Assembly: GCA_041655595.1 (NCBI GenBank) | Contig: JBBAFB010000019.1 | Location: 1-23,808 of the forward strand | DNA length: 23,808 nt | Reading direction: 5' to 3' | Origin: JBBAFB01 sp041655595 | Lineage (GTDB): Bacteria; Bacillota; DULZ01 | Part shown: piece after piece, positions 14,947 to 21,649 of the stretch | How positions within the stretch are numbered: position 1 is the first letter of the stretch | How the letters are laid out: the number at the start of each line of letters is the position of its first letter | The notes under the pieces: generated by a model | Databases searched by the model: none | Seen by the model: only the letters and a program-made list of their open reading frames with translations | Told to the model about the DNA's origin: nothing | Made by a program: the position numbers and the translations under genes

Positions 14947-15079
14947 ATGCTGATAATCTTTTTCTACCCTTAGCTCTTCTAGCTTTAATTACTTTTCGCC
15001 CGGAAGGTGTTGACATTCTGTTTAAAAAACCGTGTACCCTTTTATGTTTTTTATTTTTAGGTTGATAAGTTCTCTTCAT
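14945..15079 (-). CDS. rpmH: 50S ribosomal protein L34
   Basis: This is a 44-codon gene. The product begins MKRTYQPKNKKHKRVHGF and continues LNRMSTPSGRKVIKARRAKGR to end in KRLSA, the full L34 signature. L34 is a small basic protein of the large ribosomal subunit. The ATG at 15079 has GGAGGG 8 bases upstream. A perfect -35/-10 promoter lies about 65 bases before the start. It heads the leftward rpmH-rnpA-yidD-yidC-jag run and faces away from dnaA across the origin. Confidence 0.98.
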   Translation of the reverse strand: MKRTYQPKNKKHKRVHGFLNRMSTPSGRKVIKARRAKGRKRLSA

Positions 15080-15144
15080 TATGGTTTCCCTCCTATCTAT
15101 GCCCTATATCCAGTACATTTTGTTTTCTTAAAAAAGACAAACCA

Positions 15145-15174
15145 ATTATAACTTTAAAATGATTCCCTTGTCAA
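15145..15174 (-). promoter_or_regulatory. Strong SigA promoter for rpmH
   Basis: On the minus strand a perfect TTGACA (15169-15174) and a perfect TATAAT (15145-15150) are separated by 18 bases. The start site would be near 15138, giving a leader of about 60 bases. This is the best promoter match in the window, as expected for a ribosomal protein gene. Confidence 0.88.
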
Positions 15175-15283
15175 GAAAAGCAGGGGTATAAACCGTTTTA
15201 TACTGCCAATTTTAAAATCCACATTGATCACAGGCAGTTTTTTTCATAGTGTTGATAACTTTTTTAAAATATGGAAAAGTAGA

Positions 15284-15312
15284 TTGATTCTGTGGATAAT
15301 TTTTGCTATGAT
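15284..15312 (+). promoter_or_regulatory. dnaA promoter with a DnaA box in its spacer
   Basis: TTGATT (15284-15289), a 17-base spacer and TATGAT (15307-15312) with an upstream TGC form an extended -10 SigA promoter. The perfect DnaA box at 15291-15299 occupies the spacer, so bound DnaA should block RNA polymerase. The leader to dnaA would be about 255 bases. A second TATAAT at 15488-15493 lacks a good -35. Confidence 0.6.
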
Positions 15313-15574
15313 ATATTTACATTCTTAAAAATAAAAATGTACTGCTTTTAAACCAATACTTACATTCATTTTCCTCTAGCCGCTTACATTTTTTATTTTT
15401 ACTTTTACTCACATCTTTCCACAGATAGATATACACTTGCCTACAGCAAGCTGGGGATAACCACTTTTTTCCCCTTTCATTTTTTAATATAATCCACATA
15501 TCTGCTTGGTATTTCAAGCTATTTTCGCCTTTCAACTAAACTTAATTATCAAAAATAAGGAGGCCCCATTATTA

Positions 15575-16957
15575 ATGTCCAATCGGTCTTTATCTGAATT
15601 ATGGTCTAAAACACTAGATATTTTAAAATCTGATTTAAATATTGAAAGTTTAGACACCTGGTTTAAAGCAACAAAACCTCTTTATTATAATTATAAAAAA
15701 TTAGTTATTTTAGTTCCCAATATTTTTGCTCAATCGTGGTTGCAAGATCGCTACTATACTTTAGTAAAGAACACCTTAGAATTATTATTAAACCAAACTT
15801 TAGAAGATGTTCTTTTTGTTTTGCCCGAAGATCAAAATAAGTGGCTTAATAGAAAAGATAATGCCAGAATAAAGCTTGATTTTACTGATCAGGAGGTTGA
15901 ACAGTTTGAACAAAAACCGACACCGGCAAAAAATCATAACTTACTAAATTCTCGTTATACCTTTGATTCTTTTGTTGTGGGAAACTCTAATCGTTTTACC
16001 CATGCCGCTGCTTTAGCAGTAGGGGAAACACCGGCCAAAACTTACAATCCGCTGTTTATTTACGGTGGTGTCGGTTTGGGTAAAACCCATTTGATGCACG
16101 CCATTGGACATCTGGTTTATAAAAGAAACCCCTATGCCAATATCCTTTATGTATCTTCCGAAACCTTCGTTAATGAGTTAATTAACTCCATCAAAGATGA
16201 TGAAACAGAGCAATTTAGAAATCGTTATCGCAATATAGATATTTTGTTGATTGATGATATTCAATTTATAGCCCGGAAGGAAAGAACTCAAGAGGAATTC
16301 TTTCATACCTTTAATGCTCTTTATGAAGCCAATAAACAAATAGTTATTTCCAGTGATAGAACCCCTAAGGAAATTCCTACTTTAGAAGATAGATTAAGAT
16401 CCCGGTTTAATTGCGGTCTTATAACCGATATACAACCACCTGATTTTGAAACCAGGGTAGCAATACTGAGAAAAAAAGCGGCCATAGATAACCTTGATGT
16501 AAACGATGATATAATGAACATAATAGCCAGTAAAATTCAATCCAATATAAGAGAATTAGAGGGGGCATTAATAAAAATTGCCGCCTACTCTTCACTGCAA
16601 AACAAAACTATTGATCATCACTTTGTTGAAAAAGCTTTAAAAGACATTATTTCATCACCGGAACCAAAAGAAATTACTATACCGATAATTCAAGAATATT
16701 GTGCAGAATACTTTAATTTAAAAATAGAGGTACTTAAATCAAAACGAAGAACACAAGCAATAGCTTGGCCCCGTCAAATAGCCATGTATTTATGCAGGGA
16801 ATTGACTGATAACTCTCTACCTCAAATAGGAAAGGAATTTGGTGGCAGAGACCATACAACAGTAATTCATGCCTATGATAAAGTTTTAAATACCATTAAA
16901 AAAGATGTTAGTGTGGCTAATACAATTGCAACATTAAAAGAAATAATAAAAAATTAG
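15575..16957 (+). CDS. dnaA: Chromosomal replication initiator protein DnaA
   Basis: DnaA is the AAA+ initiator that binds DnaA boxes and melts oriC. The 460-residue protein has domain I (residues 1 to about 85), a short linker, the AAA+ domain with Walker A GGVGLGKT (164-171), Walker B LLIDDIQF (224-231) and sensor/arginine-finger segments (LEDRLRSRF), and domain IV with the DNA-binding signature GRDHTTVIHAYDKV (about 424-437). The frame is open from 15506, but I start at the ATG at 15575, which has AAGGAGG upstream and gives the standard N-terminus MSNRSLSELW. It is flanked on both sides by DnaA-box regions and followed after 172 bases by dnaN. Confidence 0.98.
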   Translation: MSNRSLSELWSKTLDILKSDLNIESLDTWFKATKPLYYNYKKLVILVPNIFAQSWLQDRYYTLVKNTLELLLNQTLEDVLFVLPEDQNKWLNRKDNARIKLDFTDQEVEQFEQKPTPAKNHNLLNSRYTFDSFVVGNSNRFTHAAALAVGETPAKTYNPLFIYGGVGLGKTHLMHAIGHLVYKRNPYANILYVSSETFVNELINSIKDDETEQFRNRYRNIDILLIDDIQFIARKERTQEEFFHTFNALYEANKQIVISSDRTPKEIPTLEDRLRSRFNCGLITDIQPPDFETRVAILRKKAAIDNLDVNDDIMNIIASKIQSNIRELEGALIKIAAYSSLQNKTIDHHFVEKALKDIISSPEPKEITIPIIQEYCAEYFNLKIEVLKSKRRTQAIAWPRQIAMYLCRELTDNSLPQIGKEFGGRDHTTVIHAYDKVLNTIKKDVSVANTIATLKEIIKN

Positions 16958-17129
16958 CCTGTGTTTGTGGATTTTTTTAAAATAATTCAAAAGTTGCCCA
17001 CAAACAGTCCACAACGAATCAAATAATATATTTCACCTTGTATGACATTTATCCACATATTCACGCCCCCTACTACTATTACTACTATAAATTAAGAATA
17101 ATAAAGATGCATGAAGGAGGAAAAATTAA
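16958..17129. other. oriC: Origin region, dnaA-dnaN intergenic with basal unwinding system
   Basis: The perfect DnaA box TTATCCACA (17049-17057) is followed by a short GC-rich segment (CACGCCCC) and then CTACTACTATTACTACTA (17070-17087). The complement of that last string is six consecutive 3'-[G/A]AT-5' DnaA-trios. AT-rich DNA continues to the dnaN ribosome binding site. This is the exact order of the B. subtilis basal unwinding system, where DnaA loads from the box onto the trio strand and opens the duplex. Weaker boxes lie at 16966-16974 (TGTGGATTT) and 16994-17002 (TTGCCCACA). Confidence 0.92.
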
Positions 17130-18260
17130 ATGAAATTTGTCTGTGAAAAAGATCAATTATTAAAAGCCATCCAAACTGTTCAAAGGGCTGTTGCTGCTAA
17201 AACCACAATTTCAACTTTAAATTGTATATACATAGAGGCAAAAGAAGATCATTTAATTTTTAGGGGCACAGATTCTGAAATTATGATTCAGTATATTATT
17301 CCTCTTAAAGTTGAAAGGGAAGGCAAAGCCTTGCTTCCTGCCCGCTATTTGGCTGATTTGGTGAAAAAACTGCCTAATATTGAAATAGTTGTGGAACAAA
17401 AGGAAAAGGAACATATTTATATTTTCTACTATGGTAATTCTAAAACACAGCTGATAGGGATGAATCCGGAAGAATATCCAGAACTGCCCTCCTTAGAAAA
17501 GGAGGACAGTATTATAATACCTTCTTATTTTTTAGAGAACATGGTAAGACAAGTTAGTTCAGCTGCCGCCTTAGATACATTAAGACCGGTTTTCAGCGGT
17601 ATTCTAATAGAAATCAAGGCACAGGGGGATTTAAATCTAGTGGCGACCGATACCCATAGGCTAGCCTATTCTTCCCATAAAATAACAGATAACGGGGATG
17701 GCTTTAGTGATATCTCCCTTATTTTACCTTCCCGTTCTTTAATAGAAATTACTAGGTTGATAGATGAAGAAAATAAATTAATTTCAATTACTTCCGGTTT
17801 TAATCAGGTATTATTTGAATTAGGTAATATAACTATTATAACTAGGGTAATCGAAGGTAAATTTCCTAATTACGAACAGGTAATTCCTAAAAACTATACT
17901 ACCCGCATAAAAGCCAATACCAAGCTGTTAAGAGAAGCAGTAGACCGTGCAACTTTATTAGCTCAGGAGCAAGGTAAATATTTTGCAAATGTGTTAAAAT
18001 TATCCTCCCAGGGTAATGTTTTAGTACTAGAAGGCAGATCTCAGGAAATTGGTTTAGCCTATGAAGAAATACCTGTTTATTTAGAAGGAGAACAAATAGA
18101 AGTGAATTTTAATGGAAGATACTTACTGGATGCATTAAAGATAATAGAGGAAGAAGAAGTTTATTTTGATCTAACGGGAAATCTAAGTCCCGGCGTTTTC
18201 AGACCGGCAGACGGCAAAAAATATCTTTACTTGATTTTACCTGTTAGAAGTAATTATTAA
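17130..18260 (+). CDS. dnaN: DNA polymerase III subunit beta (sliding clamp)
   Basis: DnaN is the ring-shaped dimer that tethers the replicative polymerase to DNA. At 376 residues it has the usual three-domain clamp length. Family marks include the N-terminal MKFVCEKDQLLKAIQTVQRAV, the LRPVFSGILIE and ATDTHRLAY segments at the start of the second domain, and the C-terminal YLYLILPVR loop. The ATG at 17130 follows GAAGGAGG with about 9 bases of spacing. It lies directly downstream of the unwinding site and 12 bases before recF. The yaaA (S4-domain) gene that sits between dnaN and recF in Bacillus is absent. Confidence 0.98.
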   Translation: MKFVCEKDQLLKAIQTVQRAVAAKTTISTLNCIYIEAKEDHLIFRGTDSEIMIQYIIPLKVEREGKALLPARYLADLVKKLPNIEIVVEQKEKEHIYIFYYGNSKTQLIGMNPEEYPELPSLEKEDSIIIPSYFLENMVRQVSSAAALDTLRPVFSGILIEIKAQGDLNLVATDTHRLAYSSHKITDNGDGFSDISLILPSRSLIEITRLIDEENKLISITSGFNQVLFELGNITIITRVIEGKFPNYEQVIPKNYTTRIKANTKLLREAVDRATLLAQEQGKYFANVLKLSSQGNVLVLEGRSQEIGLAYEEIPVYLEGEQIEVNFNGRYLLDALKIIEEEEVYFDLTGNLSPGVFRPADGKKYLYLILPVRSNY

Positions 18261-18272
18261 AGGTGTTATTAA

Positions 18273-19370
18273 ATGATCATAAAACAGTTGGAGTTTAATA
18301 ATTATACAAATTATCAGCAAGAAAAAATAGAATTTGATACAAGTGTAAATATAATAACAGGAGAAAATGCTCAAGGTAAAAGTAACTTAATTGACGGTAT
18401 CTTTTTTTTAGGAAATGGTCGTAGTCATCGGCAAAACAGAGATTTATTATTAATAAAATGGGGAGAGACTTATTTTAGGATAAAGGGAGAAATAAATAAT
18501 AAAAAAGGCAACTTTTTAATTGAACATGCTGTGAAAAAAGAAAAAAAATTAATAAAGGTTAACGGTCTGTCTCTGGATAATTTAAAACAGCTTTTAGGTC
18601 TTTTTTCTGTTATTATTTTTACTCCCGACGATTTAAATTTAATCAAAGAAGGCCCTGATTATAGACGCCGCTTTCTTAACAGAAAAATAGTTCAATTAAA
18701 CCCGCTGTTTTATGAAAAGCTTTTAAATTACCAAAAAAATTTATTACAGAGAAATAATCTTTTAAAAAGAGGCAGTGTTTCCAAAGGAGAAGTAGAAATT
18801 TGGAATGAGCAGCTCAGTGATGTAGGTAGTGAATTAATTTTAGAAAGAATAAAAACACTGCTAAAACTTCAACCTATTTATCAAGAAATTCATTTAGAAC
18901 TATCCGGGACTAGGGAACAGCTGGATTTGAAATATAGGTCCAGTTTTCCTCTTTCAGAAAATATAACAAAAGAAGAATTAAAAGAGCTTTTTCAAAAAAA
19001 GCTGCATGACAGGTTAAAAGATGATCTTCGAAAAGGTTTTACTACCATAGGGCCTCATCGAGATGATTTTAATTGTTATTTAAATAAAATTGATGCCCGT
19101 GTTTATGGATCGCAGGGGCAACAAAGAACAGCCGTCCTTACTTTAAAACTTGCCATGCTTAAATTGTTAAAACAAGAAACAGGGGAATTCCCTGTTCTTT
19201 TATTAGATGATGTGTTTTCGGAGTTAGATCAAAATAGAAGGGAGTTTTTATTAAAAGCAGTTGGCAATTCAATTCAAACTATAATTACAACTACAGATTT
19301 ATCGGCTTTTGGGCGGAATAAAATAAAGGAAGCAAAAATCATCCACATAAAAAAAGGAAAAATTGTCTAG
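18273..19370 (+). CDS. recF: DNA replication and repair protein RecF
   Basis: RecF is an SMC-like ATPase that, with RecO and RecR, loads RecA at single-strand gaps. The 365-residue protein has Walker A GENAQGKS (30-37), followed by the conserved FFLGNGRSHR. The ABC signature lies in GSQGQQRTAVLTLKLAML, and Walker B in PVLLLDDVFSELD with the D-loop. The start ATG has AAAGGTG upstream, 7 bases away. It is cotranscribed with dnaN and remB (gaps of 12 bases each). The gene is visibly AT-rich but intact. Confidence 0.97.
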   Translation: MIIKQLEFNNYTNYQQEKIEFDTSVNIITGENAQGKSNLIDGIFFLGNGRSHRQNRDLLLIKWGETYFRIKGEINNKKGNFLIEHAVKKEKKLIKVNGLSLDNLKQLLGLFSVIIFTPDDLNLIKEGPDYRRRFLNRKIVQLNPLFYEKLLNYQKNLLQRNNLLKRGSVSKGEVEIWNEQLSDVGSELILERIKTLLKLQPIYQEIHLELSGTREQLDLKYRSSFPLSENITKEELKELFQKKLHDRLKDDLRKGFTTIGPHRDDFNCYLNKIDARVYGSQGQQRTAVLTLKLAMLKLLKQETGEFPVLLLDDVFSELDQNRREFLLKAVGNSIQTIITTTDLSAFGRNKIKEAKIIHIKKGKIV

Positions 19371-19382
19371 GAGGCTAAAAAA

Positions 19383-19631
19383 ATGTACTTACATATTGGT
19401 GATAATAATTCAATTTTCTATGGAGAAATCGTTGCCATTTTAAATTTGGATGTAATTAATAGTAATTCACCATCCCAGGAAATGATCAACTGGCTGGAAC
19501 TTAATAAATCACAAAAAAACAATAAAAAACCAAAAAAGATTAAATCTTGTATAATTACCGACAAAGAAAGTTATTTTTCGACAATTACGGCTTTAACTTT
19601 ATTTGAAAGAGCCAAAAACCAAAATTTTTAA
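19383..19631 (+). CDS. remB: RemB/YaaB-type regulator (DUF370)
   Basis: This encodes an 82-residue protein of the RemA/RemB (DUF370) family. The N-terminal MYLHIGDNNSIFYGEIVAILNLD matches YaaB (RemB), which occupies this recF-gyrB position in Bacillus. There RemA and RemB activate biofilm matrix genes, RemA by DNA binding. The region after residue 25 is lysine- and asparagine-rich and less conserved, and the end, SCIITDKESYFSTITALTLFERA, returns to the family pattern. GGAGG lies 8 bases before the ATG, right after the recF stop codon. Matrix control in this organism is only inferred. Confidence 0.85.
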   Translation: MYLHIGDNNSIFYGEIVAILNLDVINSNSPSQEMINWLELNKSQKNNKKPKKIKSCIITDKESYFSTITALTLFERAKNQNF

Positions 19632-19657
19632 TATAGTGATGTGAATTGTGATATAAT
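19628..19657 (+). promoter_or_regulatory. Extended -10 promoter for gyrB (gyrBA)
   Basis: A perfect TATAAT at 19652-19657 is preceded by TGA, making an extended -10. A moderate -35, TTAATA (4 of 6), lies 18 bases upstream and overlaps the remB stop codon. The leader to the gyrB start would be about 32 bases. Confidence 0.6.
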
Positions 19658-19695
19658 TAGTAAGTGAGGCTAATTATGGAAGGAGAACAGCTAAG

Positions 19696-21618
19696 TTGAA
19701 AAACAAAGAAAAATTTAATAAGGATTATTTAAATTATGATGCTAGCCAAATTCAAGTTTTGGAAGGATTAGAAGCTGTCAGAAGAAGACCGGGGATGTAT
19801 ATCGGTAGTACAGGCAGCAGAGGATTACATCATTTGGTTTATGAAATAGTTGATAATAGTATAGATGAAGCTATGGCTGGTTTTTGTGATTTTATTGAAG
19901 TAGAAATAAAGGAAGATAATAGTATTTTAGTCAGGGATAACGGTAGAGGCATACCTGTTGACATGCATCCAAAACTGGGTAGACCGGCAGTGGAGATTGC
20001 ATTGACCACTCTACATGCGGGAGGAAAATTTGGAGGCAGTCCTTATAAGGTTTCCGGCGGTTTACACGGGGTGGGAATGGCTGTGGTAAATGCTTTGTCG
20101 GAAAAACTGATAGTTAGAGTAAAAAGGGAAAATAAGATTTACCAGCAGGAATACAGCAGGGGAGTTGTTGCTTCGGAATTAACTGTTGTTGGCAAAGGAA
20201 AAGGGACAGGAACAGAAATAGTATTTAAACCGGACCCGGAAGTATTTGATGTTTTGATTTTTGAATTTGATATTTTAACCCACCGCTTACAAGAGCTTTC
20301 TTTTTTGAACAAAGGGGTAAAAATTATTTTGAAGGATAGCCGTGATGGTAAAAAAACGGAGTTTATTCATCACGGAGGTATTGTTGATTTTGTAAAACAC
20401 CTGAATAAAAATAAAGATGTTTTACATCCCAGACCTATTTTTTTTGAAACGGAAAAGGATGAGGTCCAAGTTGAGGTGGGAATACAATATCACTTAGGCT
20501 ATACGGAAAACCTTTTTTCATATACAAATAATATTCATAACACCGAGGGGGGTACTCACGAAGTCGGCTTTAAAACGGCTCTTACCCGTATTATTAATGA
20601 TTATGCCAGAAAAACTAATTTACTAAAAGACAACGAAAGTAATTTAAGCGGGGAAGATATCAGAGAAGGCATGACGGCTATTCTCAGTATAAAAGTTAAA
20701 GAACCTCAATTCGAAGGGCAAACAAAAACAAAACTAGGTAATAGTGAAGTCAGAGGTATTGTAGATTCCGCCGTAGGAGAGGGAATGGCAACCTTTCTGG
20801 AAGAAAACCCTGCTATTGCTAAAAGAATTGTAGAAAAAGGAATTAACGCTTTTAGAGCCAGGGAAGCGGCTAGAAAAGCTAGGGAATTGACCAGAAGAAA
20901 GAATGCACTGGAAATTACAAACCTTCCCGGTAAACTAGCGGATTGCTCAGAGAAGGATCCGGCCCTTTGTGAACTTTATTTAGTTGAGGGTGATTCTGCG
21001 GGGGGTACGGCAAAGCAAGGTAGGGATCGTCGTTTTCAAGCTATCCTGCCCCTAAGAGGTAAGATCCTAAATGTTGAAAAGGCCCGTCTAGATAGAATTT
21101 TAAACAGTGATGAAATCCGAATGATGATTACTGCCTTCGGTACGGGGATAGGCGAAGATTTTGATATAGAAAAAGCGCGTTATCATCGCATTATTATCAT
21201 GACGGATGCCGACGTGGACGGGGCTCATATCAGAACATTATTACTGACCTTTTTTTATCGCTACATGAGGCCCTTAATAGATCATCACCTTGTTTATATT
21301 GCTCAACCACCGCTATATAGTAACAAGGTGGGTGGCAAAAATATTTATTTTTATTCGGACGAAGAATTGGAGCAGTATACGTCGGCCCAAGAAGATAAGC
21401 GTTTTAATATCAAAAGATATAAGGGTTTAGGGGAGATGCAGGCGGAACAATTATGGGAAACCACCATGAATCCCGAAACCAGAACACTTTTAGGGGTATC
21501 TACTGAGGATGCCATGAAGGCGGATGAAATTTTCACTGTTTTAATGGGTGAAAAGGTAGAACCCAGGCGGCAATTTATCGAAAACCATGCTAAACAAGTA
21601 AGAAACCTGGATGTTTAA
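19696..21618 (+). CDS. gyrB: DNA gyrase subunit B
   Basis: GyrB is the ATPase subunit of gyrase, which introduces negative supercoils. The 640-residue protein carries a GHKL ATPase domain (YEIVDNSIDEAMAGF, then DNGRGIPVD and GGLHGVGMAVVNALS), the transducer domain, and the TOPRIM domain with EGDSAGG (about 431-437), PLRGKILNVEKA and the metal-binding DADVDG. The C-terminal QLWETTMNPE and RRQFIENHA motifs are intact. The start is a TTG at 19696 with AAGGAG 10 bases upstream; no ATG is available before the conserved YDASQIQVLEGLEAVRRRPG segment. gyrA follows after 31 bases and probably shares the transcript. Confidence 0.98.
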   Translation: MKNKEKFNKDYLNYDASQIQVLEGLEAVRRRPGMYIGSTGSRGLHHLVYEIVDNSIDEAMAGFCDFIEVEIKEDNSILVRDNGRGIPVDMHPKLGRPAVEIALTTLHAGGKFGGSPYKVSGGLHGVGMAVVNALSEKLIVRVKRENKIYQQEYSRGVVASELTVVGKGKGTGTEIVFKPDPEVFDVLIFEFDILTHRLQELSFLNKGVKIILKDSRDGKKTEFIHHGGIVDFVKHLNKNKDVLHPRPIFFETEKDEVQVEVGIQYHLGYTENLFSYTNNIHNTEGGTHEVGFKTALTRIINDYARKTNLLKDNESNLSGEDIREGMTAILSIKVKEPQFEGQTKTKLGNSEVRGIVDSAVGEGMATFLEENPAIAKRIVEKGINAFRAREAARKARELTRRKNALEITNLPGKLADCSEKDPALCELYLVEGDSAGGTAKQGRDRRFQAILPLRGKILNVEKARLDRILNSDEIRMMITAFGTGIGEDFDIEKARYHRIIIMTDADVDGAHIRTLLLTFFYRYMRPLIDHHLVYIAQPPLYSNKVGGKNIYFYSDEELEQYTSAQEDKRFNIKRYKGLGEMQAEQLWETTMNPETRTLLGVSTEDAMKADEIFTVLMGEKVEPRRQFIENHAKQVRNLDV

Positions 21619-21649
21619 ATAATTATTACCCCAGCAAAGGGATGTGAAC

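Larger units (their letters stand above)
15080..15574. other. oriC: Origin region, upstream DnaA-box cluster (rpmH-dnaA intergenic)
   Basis: This 495-base gene-free stretch is AT-rich and holds the divergent rpmH and dnaA promoters and several DnaA boxes. A perfect box TGTGGATAA lies at 15291-15299. One-mismatch boxes are at 15250-15258 (TGTTGATAA), 15452-15460 (TGGGGATAA) and 15490-15498 (TAATCCACA). Two-mismatch candidates are at 15215-15223 and 15415-15423. It corresponds to the upstream half of the bipartite Bacillus-type oriC. A 72-codon frame on the minus strand here is not credible. Confidence 0.88.

Noticed and set aside
15317..15535. 72-codon minus-strand frame within the rpmH-dnaA gap
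   Set aside because: Low-complexity lysine/asparagine-rich product overlapping DnaA boxes and the dnaA leader; no ribosome binding site and no recognisable motif.
21619..21649. Possible separate promoter or terminator between gyrB and gyrA
   Set aside because: The 31-base gap has no hairpin and is too short for a full promoter, so gyrBA is treated as one transcript.
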